Source of the DNA: Paludibacteraceae bacterium
Lineage (GTDB): Bacteria > Bacteroidota > Bacteroidia > Bacteroidales > Paludibacteraceae
NCBI GenBank assembly: GCA_017547145.1
Contig: JAFYQJ010000014.1
Span: 232,382-296,381 of the forward strand
DNA length: 64,000 bases
Direction of reading: 5' to 3'
Shown here: positions 34,846-44,552 of the stretch, piece after piece
How positions within the stretch are numbered: position 1 is the stretch's first letter
Layout of the letters: the number at the start of each line of letters is the position of its first letter
Position numbers and translations under genes: made by a program
The notes under the pieces: generated by a model
What the model was told of the DNA's origin: nothing
The model's database searches: none
What the model saw: only the letters and a program-made list of their open reading frames with translations

Positions 34846-35994
34846 TTATAGTATTTTATTGATATTATTCATAATATCCTCATTGTCAAAATGAAAATTA
34901 GAGATGTTCTCTCTTATTTTATTGTTTAGTTCTTTGTTTTGTAATATTTCTAATATAGAATATTTGATTTCTTCAATAGGGGAAATTAGTCCATTCTCCA
35001 TATTTTCGATAAACTCTTTTGCTGTGTCAAAGTTAGTACAAACGACGGGTACGTGTAATATTTTTGCCTCATTAATTACTCTTGGGCATGCTTCAGAAAT
35101 TGATAATGAGACTAACAAATCAGCATTTTTAATATAATAGTGTGGATTTGTTTTTACGCCCAAACATACTACATATTCTTCAACTTTTTCTTTCGTTATA
35201 TTTTCTTGTATTTTTCTTTTTTCTTCTTCAGCTCCATCGCCTATAATGTACCATTTAAATTTAATATTCTGCGAAGCAAGAAAAGATGCTATCTGTGGAA
35301 TTTCTGTAAATCTTTTTATTGAATCAATTCTTCCAATAGAAATCAATGTAAATCCGTTTCTCGTAAAAGAAATGTCGTTGTCATTATTAAGTGATTGTTT
35401 GATTATAAATTCTTCGCTTTGTGGATTGCATATTGCAATAGTTTTTTCTGCATATAGAGGAAAAACACCTTTAAATTTATCTGAGGTTAAATCGGATACA
35501 CAAACGATGTTATGGTATTTTGAATAAACGATTTCTTCTTCAGATTTATTTCTGGTTTTTACATACCTTGAATAATCACATCTTACCCAAGCAATTTTAT
35601 TTTTACATTCGATGTATGATACGAATTCTGTACAAATTCCTTCTTGGCAAGCAACTATAGTATCATAATTTAAGGTTGTTATTTTTTTTGCTTGAGTTTT
35701 TAGTAATAGTTTCTTTATTCTTCTGATTTTTGAAATTTTACGAATGAATCCACAAAATAGTCTTTTGAATATATTCGTTTCATCTTTCCAAGAGTTATGT
35801 GTAAGATTTGATAAGGTAAAAGTTGTTGGTATAAGTTGAACATCATTATACATATCTTTCATGCTACCAATACCCGTCATACATAAAACATTAATCTCAT
35901 ATTTTGCCTTATCCAATAACAAGATTAAGTTTTTAGTTGATACAACAGTGCCTCCTATTTCAAATGTTGGTAGTATGAAGAGAACTCTTTTCAT
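34846..35994 (-). CDS. glycosyltransferase family 4
   Basis: A 382-residue GT-B transferase. FILPTFEIGGTVVSTKNLILLL gives the glycine-rich acceptor-domain start. The donor half has TLISIGRIDSIKRFTEIPQIASFL, WYIIGDGAEEEKRKIQ, VVCLGVKTNPHYYIKNADLLVSLSISEACPRVINEAKILHVPVVCTNFDTAKEFIE, the typical E-x7-E region. It is close in pattern to N-acetylgalactosamine/glucosamine transferases of the PglJ/PglH kind, but the substrate is not assigned. Codon use is very A+T-rich. Confidence 0.87.
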   Translation of the reverse strand: MKRVLFILPTFEIGGTVVSTKNLILLLDKAKYEINVLCMTGIGSMKDMYNDVQLIPTTFTLSNLTHNSWKDETNIFKRLFCGFIRKISKIRRIKKLLLKTQAKKITTLNYDTIVACQEGICTEFVSYIECKNKIAWVRCDYSRYVKTRNKSEEEIVYSKYHNIVCVSDLTSDKFKGVFPLYAEKTIAICNPQSEEFIIKQSLNNDNDISFTRNGFTLISIGRIDSIKRFTEIPQIASFLASQNIKFKWYIIGDGAEEEKRKIQENITKEKVEEYVVCLGVKTNPHYYIKNADLLVSLSISEACPRVINEAKILHVPVVCTNFDTAKEFIENMENGLISPIEEIKYSILEILQNKELNNKIRENISNFHFDNEDIMNNINKIL

Positions 35995-36031
35995 TATGAT
36001 GATGTTTATATATATCCAAAAATAATAAAGA

Positions 36032-37222
36032 TTATCCTTGTTGATATCCTAAAAAATATTTTTTGTATGTGCCAATAAATAATAATGCTAAAAGTAGCCA
36101 AATAAAACGATCTGTTAATACGACTATAGCAATATGATTGAATAATAGAAGAATAAATAATACTAGCAATAAATATCTATAATCAAAAACAAAATTGCTT
36201 TTTTTATCTCTAATTTGATTGAATATTTTAATGTAAATGCTATAATAGATCATAAAAGCTATCAATCCTCCTCCGACAAGTGTTTCTATAAAGTTGTTGT
36301 GAGAATACATACGTATTCCTGTAGAGTTTTCATAAAGTATTGCAAAGTTATAAAATCCATGACCAAATATTGGATTTTGAATGAAATAGGACATCCCGTA
36401 ATCAATAAAATTTAATCTTAATTGATCGGAATAGTCGATAGTATTTTCTGAAAATACATTTAGATTAAGCCCTCTTTCTAATACAAATGCCAAATATTCA
36501 CGGGGAATTATTGATAAAATTAAGAGAATGAAAAGTGATATAAGGAAAACGATATTTATTTTCAATTTAAGATTTAGCTTGGTAAAAAACATAAGCATTC
36601 CAAGGATTACAGTTAGAATGGATTTTCTAGATCCTAGTACAATAAGTATAATGAATGATACTAAAAATAAGACGCTATTTGTTGATAATAGTTTTGAATT
36701 TAGAGTTTTATATAAGAAATAAACAGCAGCAAAGCTAACGTACATAGCAACAATGTTTACATTGACTTCTAATACGTTATTTATTCTATTATTCCCTAGA
36801 AATGCAATGTTAACATGTGCAATATAAACTATACCAAAAAATAATCCGGATAAGAATAGCCATAATAAAGCCCATTTAAAATCATCTCCGTTTGATATAA
36901 GTTGAGAAAAAGCGATAGTAATTAAAGACGCTTTTAATAGAAGTATTGTTGAATTTAATGCTAAACTAACATTTTCTGCCCATAAAACAGAAAGAAAGGA
37001 GTATGATATGAATAATATGGAAATAAAAATAAAATTAGTGTATAGAATCTTTTTATTTTTTAGTATTGAAGAGACAACACCAATAAATAAAACTACGTAG
37101 CCTATCTTAACGTACTTTAAAAGAGTAGGATAGTAGCAACCTATATAAAATATCAAAAAAAGAGCAATGCAAATTTTATTGAATTTTAGACTCGATGATA
37201 TTTTTTTTATCAGGTTGCTCAT
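36032..37222 (-). CDS. O-antigen/capsule polymerase (Wzy-like)
   Basis: A 396-residue integral membrane protein with about ten to twelve hydrophobic segments and a large periplasmic loop around residues 245-315 containing LRLNFIDYGMSYFIQNPIFGHGFYNF and MYSHNNFIETLVGGGLIAF. The H-N-x-x-I-E and GHGF patterns match the Wzy_C/O-antigen ligase family. Next to a Wzx flippase it is best read as the polymerase that joins flipped repeat units in the periplasm; an O-antigen ligase role cannot be excluded. Overlaps wzx by 4 bases. Confidence 0.82.
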   Translation of the reverse strand: MSNLIKKISSSLKFNKICIALFLIFYIGCYYPTLLKYVKIGYVVLFIGVVSSILKNKKILYTNFIFISILFISYSFLSVLWAENVSLALNSTILLLKASLITIAFSQLISNGDDFKWALLWLFLSGLFFGIVYIAHVNIAFLGNNRINNVLEVNVNIVAMYVSFAAVYFLYKTLNSKLLSTNSVLFLVSFIILIVLGSRKSILTVILGMLMFFTKLNLKLKINIVFLISLFILLILSIIPREYLAFVLERGLNLNVFSENTIDYSDQLRLNFIDYGMSYFIQNPIFGHGFYNFAILYENSTGIRMYSHNNFIETLVGGGLIAFMIYYSIYIKIFNQIRDKKSNFVFDYRYLLLVLFILLLFNHIAIVVLTDRFIWLLLALLFIGTYKKYFLGYQQG

Positions 37223-38754
37223 ATTTTATGCTTTATAAAGCTGTTTAATTTTGATAAAATTAAATGTTTTTCTTCTTTATTTAATCCTATCACCCATGTA
37301 AATATACCAACACTAGCAATAGAGACAAAACAATTTAATATGCACATAAAAAAGTTGTCTTGAGGCATTGTCCTTTTTAAAAAGAATGGGATTATGCTTG
37401 AGAGTATAAATACTATCATTGTTGGTGTGATAACTTTTCTAAAATATTCACTTAGTGAAAAGACAAGCAATTTTTTTAGTACAAATAATCTTACAATCTG
37501 TACTAATATTGTCATTACTAAACTAACTATCATTGTTGATTCAGGTCCAAATCCTAATTTTAAAAATAAAAAACCTATTGGTACAATCAAAAGATTTAAA
37601 CTACTTACCCAAGTTATAAAGTTTTTTATTTTTCCTGTTGCATATGCTATTGCAGAAGTAGGATTTGCATATGCACTAACTAAAGCTGTCAGTAATATTA
37701 TTCTTGTAAATGCTACCGTATATTCCGGCACATTATTGCCTAGCCATAAGTATAAGATTTTTGGAGTTTCTATAATGATGGGTAAAGATAGAGCCCATAA
37801 CATATAAAATGATATTTTGGTAGCAGTATAATACAATTTGTACATATAAGAAATATTACCTTCTGCATACGATTTTGTAAGTTGAGGGCGAAACGATGTT
37901 TGAAAATTTTGTGTAAAAATTTCAACTGCATTTAGTATTTGATATGCTATCCCTCTTGCTGCATTAACAATAGGACCAAAAAACATATTAAGTATTATAT
38001 TAATACCTTGACTTTTTAAAGTATAGGCTAGGCTACCAATCATGCCCCAACCTCCAAAATTTATTAATGATTTTAAATTTTCTTTATTCCAATTAAGTGA
38101 GATTGTGCAATTGTGGAATCGTTTTTTGCAAACTACTACGTAAATAATTAAATCTAATAATGTTATTAGAATTAATAGGCATGCATAAGCAATGAGTTTG
38201 TCGCTATTGGTGTATGGTAGTAAAAAAATGATGAATAATTTTAATATAGCATCTAATATTGATATTATGGCAAAAATATTCATCTTCTCTTTTGAAATTA
38301 TAAATGCACTAAATGGGGCTTGGATAACTGTCAAAACAAAAGACGCAATAGAGATTTGATAAACCCAACGTGCGGCATTCATCCTTTCGGGAGAAATAAT
38401 TAATTTATTGTTGAGAAACCATAATCCAATAGTTTCAGCGATAACAATGATTACGATTGCATAAATTAATTGTACGGTAAGACTTGATTTGAATAAATTT
38501 GTTAAAGCGACTTCATTTTTTTTACCCATTTCATAATTGAAATATCGCTGATATGTAGAAGCCATTGATGTATTCAAAAATGATAGCATTCCTATTATTC
38601 CACCAACAACATTATATATACCATAATCTTCTATACCTAATACTTTTAATATCACTCGAGAAGTGTAGAGTGATATTAAAAGAACAATAAATGAACGTAG
38701 ATAAAGAAATATCGTATTTTTCGCTATACGTGTTGAATTAGAATCATTGCCCAT
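37219..38754 (-). CDS. polysaccharide repeat-unit flippase (Wzx-like, MATE/MOP superfamily)
   Basis: A 511-residue inner-membrane protein with about 12-14 helices. RIAKNTIFLYLRSFIVLLISLYTSRVILKVLGIEDYGIYNVVGGIIGMLSFLN is the standard Wzx start, and NFGGWGMIGSLAYTLKSQGINIILNMFFGP follows in the middle, with charged residues in otherwise hydrophobic helices. It should flip undecaprenyl-linked repeat units to the periplasm for Wzy. It overlaps neighbours on both sides. Confidence 0.9.
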   Translation of the reverse strand: MGNDSNSTRIAKNTIFLYLRSFIVLLISLYTSRVILKVLGIEDYGIYNVVGGIIGMLSFLNTSMASTYQRYFNYEMGKKNEVALTNLFKSSLTVQLIYAIVIIVIAETIGLWFLNNKLIISPERMNAARWVYQISIASFVLTVIQAPFSAFIISKEKMNIFAIISILDAILKLFIIFLLPYTNSDKLIAYACLLILITLLDLIIYVVVCKKRFHNCTISLNWNKENLKSLINFGGWGMIGSLAYTLKSQGINIILNMFFGPIVNAARGIAYQILNAVEIFTQNFQTSFRPQLTKSYAEGNISYMYKLYYTATKISFYMLWALSLPIIIETPKILYLWLGNNVPEYTVAFTRIILLTALVSAYANPTSAIAYATGKIKNFITWVSSLNLLIVPIGFLFLKLGFGPESTMIVSLVMTILVQIVRLFVLKKLLVFSLSEYFRKVITPTMIVFILSSIIPFFLKRTMPQDNFFMCILNCFVSIASVGIFTWVIGLNKEEKHLILSKLNSFIKHKI

Positions 38755-39388
38755 TTTTTACATAATCATTATACTCCTTACAAGTGGTAGGAGCTGGTAT
38801 TAAATGTATATCCGTTTTTACAACTTTGGCAGGATTACCAGCTGCAATGCAATTAGTAGGGACACTTTTTGTTACAACAGAATTTGCCGCTATAATCGAA
38901 TTGTCTCCTATTGTAACCCCTTTTTGTATTCTTACGTTTTGACCAATCCAACAGTTTTCTCCGATTTTAATAGGCGCATGGTCTGAATGAATCAAGGATC
39001 TTGCATCACTTCCATGTGGAGTAGTTCGCATAAATTTTCTAAAATCAGGATTAATAGGATGGTTGTTGTTGTCTGAAATTGTAACATTATTAGCAATTGC
39101 TGTATATTTACCGATTTCAACACGGTCAACACAAAGTATATTTGTATTTTGAAGTTTACAATACTCTCCAAGAAAAATCTTTCCGCCGTGGCTACTTATA
39201 AGATCACATCCGGATAATATAGAGACATTATCTTCTATAGTGATATCGTCTTTTTGGGAGCCATATAATAGTTTAGCATAGCAATGAGGTCCGAATTCGT
39301 ATGATTTCCCCAACAGATTAATGTTTTTCTTAAATATGGATAAACTTTTTTTTGTTATATATTTTTTATATAGATTTATTAAAAACAT
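38744..39388 (-). CDS. hexapeptide-repeat acyltransferase
   Basis: A 214-residue left-handed beta-helix enzyme. Repeats appear in CKLQNTNILCVDRVEIGKYTAIANNVTISDNNNHPINPDFRKFM, where NHPI includes the likely catalytic histidine, and in NCWIGQNVRIQKGVTIGDNSIIAANSVVTKSVPTNCIAAGNPAKVVK. Likely O-acetyltransferase for the polymer; the loop with HSDHAPIKIG resembles WcaF/WbbJ types. Its stop codon region overlaps the start of wzx by 11 bases. Confidence 0.87.
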   Translation of the reverse strand: MFLINLYKKYITKKSLSIFKKNINLLGKSYEFGPHCYAKLLYGSQKDDITIEDNVSILSGCDLISSHGGKIFLGEYCKLQNTNILCVDRVEIGKYTAIANNVTISDNNNHPINPDFRKFMRTTPHGSDARSLIHSDHAPIKIGENCWIGQNVRIQKGVTIGDNSIIAANSVVTKSVPTNCIAAGNPAKVVKTDIHLIPAPTTCKEYNDYVKNGQ

Positions 39389-39429
39389 TGTGCAATAATA
39401 TTTTATTGATTTTAAAATAAACTGGTGTC

Positions 39430-39975
39430 TTAAATCCCTCTTTCTCTTAGAATTCTTTCGTGTTCTTTTATTTGTTCTTCATTGAAACGATATTTAATGA
39501 CTTTTGCAGGATTTCCACCTACAATTGCGTATGGAGGCACATCTTTAGTAACTACACTTCCTGCTGCTACAACTGCACCTTTACCAATATGACATCCTTT
39601 TAAAATTGTAACATTACATCCACACCAAACACCATCTTCAATTATTACATCTTTATCGTTTTCTGGTAATTTTTCATTTTCACCAACTTCGTATATATGT
39701 TTTCCAATAACATCTGTACGATGATCTCCTCCTCTAATAGAAACATTAGGTCCAAAAGTTACATAATTTCCAATATAGATATGTGCTATGCTTGCAATAA
39801 AAGATGCATTTGCTCCAATATGGACATGATGACCACAATGTATGTGAGCTGGAATTATATCTGCGTTATGTCCTAGAAATACGTTAGTTCCTTTCTCAGC
39901 AAATTGACTTAATTGAAAAGATGCTCTTATAGAAAGAATTCTACCATGTAATTTCGTGATTAGTTTGCCTAACAT
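39430..39975 (-). CDS. CatB/WcaF-like hexapeptide acyltransferase
   Basis: A 181-residue acyltransferase. ANIGANASF-type hexapeptides begin near residue 48, followed by [23 protein letters not shown] with the catalytic His, and [49 protein letters not shown]. The C-terminal tail [11 protein letters not shown] is usual for this subfamily. It follows the nucleotide-sugar dehydrogenase by two bases. Probably O-acetylates the repeat unit. Confidence 0.88.
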   Translation of the reverse strand: MLGKLITKLHGRILSIRASFQLSQFAEKGTNVFLGHNADIIPAHIHCGHHVHIGANASFIASIAHIYIGNYVTFGPNVSIRGGDHRTDVIGKHIYEVGENEKLPENDKDVIIEDGVWCGCNVTILKGCHIGKGAVVAAGSVVTKDVPPYAIVGGNPAKVIKYRFNEEQIKEHERILRERGI

Positions 39976-39977
39976 TT

Positions 39978-41243
39978 TTACAACCTACCATCAACTAAGT
40001 TTTTGTCCAAAATTCCTTTTACGTCGAAAATAACGTGATTTTCTTTGCCGAATTTTTTAACGTCAAGTTCTGCAAATTCGTTATGTGAAACAGCAAGAAT
40101 TATTGCATCGTATTTGTCTGTTGGCAAATCGTTGGTGATATCAATATCGTATTCGTGTTTTGCAACTGCGGGATTTGCCCAAGGGTCGTAAATTGTCAGA
40201 CTTAAGTCGTATTCATTTAGTGCTTTAACTATATCTGCAACTTTTGTGTTGCGGCAGTCAGGACAATTTTCCTTGAATGTGAATCCTAAAATCAACACGT
40301 TAGATCTTAAAACTTGAATGCCTTTTTTTAGCATTAATTTAATAGTTTGATCGGCAACATATGCACCCATGCTATCGTTCATTCTTCTACCTGCAAGAAT
40401 GATTTCTGGATTATATCCGTATGTCATTGCACATTGAGCCAAATAATATGGGTCAACACCAATACAATGTCCACCAACAAGACCTGGTTTGAAAGGCAAG
40501 AAATTCCATTTTGTAGCTGCTGCTTCCAAAACATCGTTGGTGTCAATGCCCATCTTTGTAAATATCTTTGATAGCTCGTTGACGAATGCGATGTTAATAT
40601 CGCGTTGTGAGTTTTCAATAACTTTTGCGGCTTCGGCTACTTTCATGGTTGGAGCAAGGTGTGTTCCAGCTGTGATAACTGATGCGTAAACATCGTTTAC
40701 AATCTTCCCAATCTCTGGAGTTGAACCGGACGTAACTTTCTTGATTTTTTCAACTGTATGAAGTTTGTCTCCAGGATTGATACGCTCTGGAGAATAACCT
40801 GCGAAGAAATCAACATTGAATTTTAAACCAGAAACTTTTTCAACTACAGGAATACATTCATCTTCAGTAACTCCTGGATAAACTGTAGATTCGTAAACCA
40901 CGATATCGCCTTTGTTTATCACTTTGCCAATAGTGGTTGAAGCTCCATAAAGAGGCGTTAAATCAGGGTTGTTATGTTGGTCAACAGGAGTTGGAACAGC
41001 AACTACATAGAAATTGCAATCTCGAATCTCTTCAATATCGGCTGTACATTTGAATCCGTGATTTTTGATAGCATCTTGTAATAATTCGTCAGATACTTCT
41101 AGTGTAGCGTCGTGTCCTGCCATGAGGGCTTCGCAACGTTTTGCGTTCATATCGAAGCCAATAGTTTTATATTTAGTAGAAAAAAGTCTAGCAAGTGGAA
41201 GTCCCACATAACCTAAACCGATGACACAAATTTTTATTTCCAT
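39978..41243 (-). CDS. UDP-N-acetylhexosamine 6-dehydrogenase (TviB/WbpA-like)
   Basis: A 421-residue NAD-dependent four-electron dehydrogenase that makes a UDP-N-acetylaminouronic acid. The Rossmann start is [48 protein letters not shown] and [11 protein letters not shown] belong to the TviB/WbpA group. The catalytic Cys is in [17 protein letters not shown], and the C-terminal domain has [15 protein letters not shown]. The adjacent 4-epimerase suggests UDP-GlcNAcA/UDP-GalNAcA as in Vi antigen synthesis. Confidence 0.92.
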   Translation of the reverse strand: MEIKICVIGLGYVGLPLARLFSTKYKTIGFDMNAKRCEALMAGHDATLEVSDELLQDAIKNHGFKCTADIEEIRDCNFYVVAVPTPVDQHNNPDLTPLYGASTTIGKVINKGDIVVYESTVYPGVTEDECIPVVEKVSGLKFNVDFFAGYSPERINPGDKLHTVEKIKKVTSGSTPEIGKIVNDVYASVITAGTHLAPTMKVAEAAKVIENSQRDINIAFVNELSKIFTKMGIDTNDVLEAAATKWNFLPFKPGLVGGHCIGVDPYYLAQCAMTYGYNPEIILAGRRMNDSMGAYVADQTIKLMLKKGIQVLRSNVLILGFTFKENCPDCRNTKVADIVKALNEYDLSLTIYDPWANPAVAKHEYDIDITNDLPTDKYDAIILAVSHNEFAELDVKKFGKENHVIFDVKGILDKNLVDGRL

Positions 41244-41249
41244 ATTGTT

Positions 41250-42224
41250 TTATTTTAAGTTTTCCCAATACCATTTACAAGCCTCTCTTAAACCTTCTTT
41301 CATAGAAAATTTAGGGGCGTAGTTTAATAATTCTTTTGCTTTATCAATACTTGCCAACGAGTGAGGAATATCACCTGCACGATTAGGACCGTGAGTTGGC
41401 TCAATTGTTTCTATTTTTTCGTCGTATTCTGACAAGAATTCTTTGAGATATTCGACCAACATATTTAGTGTTGTACGTTCGCCAAAAGCGGTGTTGTAAA
41501 TTTGATTAACCGCATTTTTGTTTTCTGAAAACAACGCAAGTTTATTCATTTGTATTACGTTGTCGATATAAGTAAAATCGCGTGAGTATTCGCCATCTCC
41601 ATTGATGTTTGGAGCTTCGTGGTTCATAAATTGTTTAACAAACAATGGAATTACAGCTGCATATGCCCCGTTTGGGTCTTGACGGCGTCCAAATACGTTG
41701 AAATAACGAAGCCCAATATATTCCAATCCGTATGTTTTTGCAAAAACATCGGCATAAAGTTCGTTGACATATTTCGTAATAGCGTAAGGCGAAAGTGGTT
41801 TGCCGATTACATCTTCAACTTTTGGCAATGATTTGCTATCGCCATAAGTAGAACTACTTGCTGCAAAAACAAAACGCTTAACTTCAGCATCGCGTGAGGC
41901 AACAAGCATATTCAAAAAGCCACTAACATTAACTTCGTTGCTTGTGATAGGATCTTTTATTGAACGAGGTACAGAACCAAGAGCGGCTTCGTGCAACACG
42001 TATTCAACTCCCGATACCGCAAGTTTGCAATCGTCTATTGAACGAATATCTCCTTTGATGAATTGGAAATGATTAGGATATTGCTCAAGTAATGGTTCAA
42101 TATTCTCGATATGACCAGTAGAAAGATTATCCAAACAAACAACATAATGCCCGTCGTTCAGTAAACTTTCGCAAAGATTTGACCCTATAAATCCGGCGCC
42201 GCCTGTAACTAAAATTTTACTCAT
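41250..42224 (-). CDS. UDP-N-acetylglucosamine 4-epimerase (TviC/WbpP-like)
   Basis: A 324-residue extended SDR. ILVTGGAGFIGSNLCESLL binds NAD. LDNLSTGHIENIEPLL, HEAALGSVPRSIKDPITSNEVNVSGFLNML, SSSTYGDS and the catalytic Tyr/Lys in PYAITKYVNELY follow. GLRYFNVFGRRQDPNGAYAAVIPLF is the substrate region of the WbpP/TviC group, which prefers N-acetylated or uronic UDP-sugars. It is placed between two dehydrogenases that could use or feed its product. Confidence 0.92.
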   Translation of the reverse strand: MSKILVTGGAGFIGSNLCESLLNDGHYVVCLDNLSTGHIENIEPLLEQYPNHFQFIKGDIRSIDDCKLAVSGVEYVLHEAALGSVPRSIKDPITSNEVNVSGFLNMLVASRDAEVKRFVFAASSSTYGDSKSLPKVEDVIGKPLSPYAITKYVNELYADVFAKTYGLEYIGLRYFNVFGRRQDPNGAYAAVIPLFVKQFMNHEAPNINGDGEYSRDFTYIDNVIQMNKLALFSENKNAVNQIYNTAFGERTTLNMLVEYLKEFLSEYDEKIETIEPTHGPNRAGDIPHSLASIDKAKELLNYAPKFSMKEGLREACKWYWENLK

Positions 42225-43532
42225 CTAGCCTATTTTAAAATATTTTATCCCTTTTAATTCTTTTTCATTAAAAACATTACGCCCATCGAATAATGTAGGG
42301 TTTGGTTTCATTAGTTTTTTTACAATATCCCAATTAGGCATACGAAACTCTTTCCATTCTGTAACATGCAAAATAGCATTTGCGTCGTCAACGGATTCGT
42401 ATAAGTCTTTAGCATAATCAACTACATCACCTATGCGTGCTTTGCATTCATTCATTGCAATTGGATCGTAAACAGTTATTTTGCAACCTTCTTGTAGTAG
42501 TTTTTCTATTAAAACCAAAGCAGGAGATTCTCTCATATCATCGGTTTCAGGTTTAAAAGAAAGTCCCCAAATTGCAATTTTTTTGTTTTTTAGGGAAGTA
42601 CCAAAATGTTTTTTTAGTTTTTTGAATAGAACTAATTTCTGTTCGTTGTTAACTTCATCAACTGCTTTGATAACCTTCATTTCGTAATTGTTTTCTTCCC
42701 CTATTTGTATTAGAGCTCTAATATCTTTTGGGAAACAACTACCACCGTAACCACAGCCTGAATAGAGAAAATTACCTCCAATTCGCTTGTCTGAACCAAT
42801 ACCTTTACGAACCATATTTACATCAGCACCAACGCATTCGCACAAATTTGCAATATCGTTCATAAAACTAATTCGTGTAGCAAGCATTGCGTTAGCTGCA
42901 TATTTTGTCATCTCTGCAGAAGCTATGTCCATAAATATAACTCGAAAGTTGTTGAGAAGCATTGGCGTGTATAACCGTGTCATAAAATTTTTAGCTTTTT
43001 CGCTTTCGATACCTACAACAACTCTATCTGGTTTCATAAAATCGGCAATGGCATTACCTTCTTTTAAAAATTCAGGATTGCTTGCAATGTCGAATTCAAT
43101 ATTGACGTTACGTTTTTTGAGTTCTTTTTCAATGATTTTTTTTATCTTTTGTGATGTCCCTACAGGAACTGTGCTTTTAGTTACAATTACGATTGGCGTT
43201 GTAAGGTGTTGCCCTATCGTTTTTGCAACTTCAAATACATATTTCAAATCAGCAGCGTTGTTCTCATTCGAAGGAGTACCAACAGCAATAAAAACTGCTT
43301 CTACATTATTTAAAACTTCTGTAAGTTCGGTAGAAAAAATCAATCTGTTTGCTTTTAGGTTTCTTATGACAAGAGAATCTAAATTAGGCTCATAAATTGG
43401 AATTATACCTTTTTTGAGATTGTTTATTTTTTCTTGATTAGTGTCTATGCATGTAACATTTATGCCTAAATCAGCAAAACATGCACCGGAAACTAAACCA
43501 ACATAACCTGTACCTACAATTGCAATTTTCAT
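42225..43532 (-). CDS. ugd: UDP-glucose 6-dehydrogenase
   Basis: A 435-residue dehydrogenase converting UDP-glucose to UDP-glucuronate. KIAIVGTGYVGLVSGACFADLGINVTCID is the Rossmann start. VTKSTVPVGTSQKIK, SNPEFLKEGNAIADFMKPDRVVVG, and GIGSDKRIGGNFLYSGCGYGGSCFPKD (catalytic Cys in GGSCFPKD) are diagnostic, followed by WGLSFKPETDDMRESPA. ATG 43532 gives the family N-terminus; the upstream ATG at 43541 adds three residues. First gene of the polysaccharide operon, preceded by a TACATTTG promoter element. Confidence 0.93.
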   Translation of the reverse strand: MKIAIVGTGYVGLVSGACFADLGINVTCIDTNQEKINNLKKGIIPIYEPNLDSLVIRNLKANRLIFSTELTEVLNNVEAVFIAVGTPSNENNAADLKYVFEVAKTIGQHLTTPIVIVTKSTVPVGTSQKIKKIIEKELKKRNVNIEFDIASNPEFLKEGNAIADFMKPDRVVVGIESEKAKNFMTRLYTPMLLNNFRVIFMDIASAEMTKYAANAMLATRISFMNDIANLCECVGADVNMVRKGIGSDKRIGGNFLYSGCGYGGSCFPKDIRALIQIGEENNYEMKVIKAVDEVNNEQKLVLFKKLKKHFGTSLKNKKIAIWGLSFKPETDDMRESPALVLIEKLLQEGCKITVYDPIAMNECKARIGDVVDYAKDLYESVDDANAILHVTEWKEFRMPNWDIVKKLMKPNPTLFDGRNVFNEKELKGIKYFKIG

Positions 43533-43561
43533 AAAAAGCAAAACGTTTTTCTAATAACTTA

Positions 43562-43569
43562 CAAATGTA
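43562..43569 (-). promoter_or_regulatory. -7 element TACATTTG upstream of the polysaccharide locus
   Basis: TAnnTTTG match on the minus strand, 30 bases before the ugd start. No TTTG at -33. No invertible promoter repeats and no UpxY/UpxZ-type regulator genes lie in front of the locus. Confidence 0.5.
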
Positions 43570-43620
43570 TAAAAATAAACGTATAAAAAGCGTGTTTTAT
43601 TATCGTTAGGTTAAAAATAA

Positions 43621-44541
43621 TTAACCGTGAATGTCATTTAAATTATAAGGTGTTTCTTGGTATACAAAATAGTTTAGCCAATTTGAAAATAATAGATTAG
43701 CATGAGAACGCCAACTTACTAATGGACCTTTATCGGGGTTGTTATCTATGTAGTAATTTTTTGGTTTTTGAATATTTAAGCCTTTGGCTAAATCGCGTTT
43801 GTATTCCTCATCAAGTGTAAGTGGTGCGTATTCAGAATGACCTGTGATGAAAAATTCACGACCATTTCGAGCCATAACAATATGTACACCTGCATCATCA
43901 GATTCTGATAGAATCTCTAAATTTGGATTTTTCTCAATATCACATCGACGAATTTCGGTATGGCGGCTATGTGGTACATAAAAAACATCGTCGAATCCAC
44001 GGAAAATAGGGTAGAGTGGTTCCAGAGGTTTGTGAGCAAAAATGCCAAACATTTTTTCTGGAAGCGGATACTTTGGAACGCCATAATAATGATATAGTCC
44101 AGCTTGTGCTGCCCAACAGATAAATAATGTTGAAGTAACATGAGTTTTAGCCCAATCAAAAATTGTTGTAAGTTCTTCCCAATAAGTAACATCTTCAAAA
44201 TCCATTTGCTCTACTGGAGCTCCAGTAATTATCATTCCATCGTAATTGTTCGTAACTATTTGATCAAATGGTTTGTAGAAAGCTTTTAAATGTTCGATAG
44301 GAGTATTTTTGGAAGTATGGTTTTTGATTTTTAAAAAATCAATTTCTATCTGTAGGGGAGTATTTGAAAGTAATCGAATTAAATCTGTTTCTGTCGTTAT
44401 TTTAATTGGCATTAAATTTAAAATAATCATTTTTAGAGGACGAATGTCTTGAGTCGATGCCTTGTCAAACGGCATTACAAATATATTCTCTCTTTTTAAA
44501 GCATTAATTGCCGGTATTTTGTTCGGTATATTTAGTGGCAT
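43621..44541 (-). CDS. metA: homoserine O-acyltransferase, MetA fold (probably acetyl-CoA-specific)
   Basis: A 306-residue class I glutamine-amidotransferase-fold enzyme that acylates homoserine in methionine synthesis. [22 protein letters not shown] and [30 protein letters not shown] are MetA signatures. The nucleophile is Cys142 in [14 protein letters not shown], with His235/Glu237 in GHSEY. Residue 111 is glutamate (GAPVEQM). In the MetA family Glu at this position selects acetyl-CoA and Gly selects succinyl-CoA, so acetylation is the likelier reaction despite the usual succinyltransferase label. It stands between the polysaccharide locus and a solute-binding protein. Confidence 0.93.
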   Translation of the reverse strand: MPLNIPNKIPAINALKRENIFVMPFDKASTQDIRPLKMIILNLMPIKITTETDLIRLLSNTPLQIEIDFLKIKNHTSKNTPIEHLKAFYKPFDQIVTNNYDGMIITGAPVEQMDFEDVTYWEELTTIFDWAKTHVTSTLFICWAAQAGLYHYYGVPKYPLPEKMFGIFAHKPLEPLYPIFRGFDDVFYVPHSRHTEIRRCDIEKNPNLEILSESDDAGVHIVMARNGREFFITGHSEYAPLTLDEEYKRDLAKGLNIQKPKNYYIDNNPDKGPLVSWRSHANLLFSNWLNYFVYQETPYNLNDIHG

Positions 44542-44552
44542 ATTTTATGTTT

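Noticed and set aside
28445..43541. Phase-variable (invertible) promoter or UpxY/UpxZ control of the polysaccharide locus
   Set aside because: No flanking inverted repeats and no NusG-like gene at the 5' end; only an ordinary -7 element is seen.
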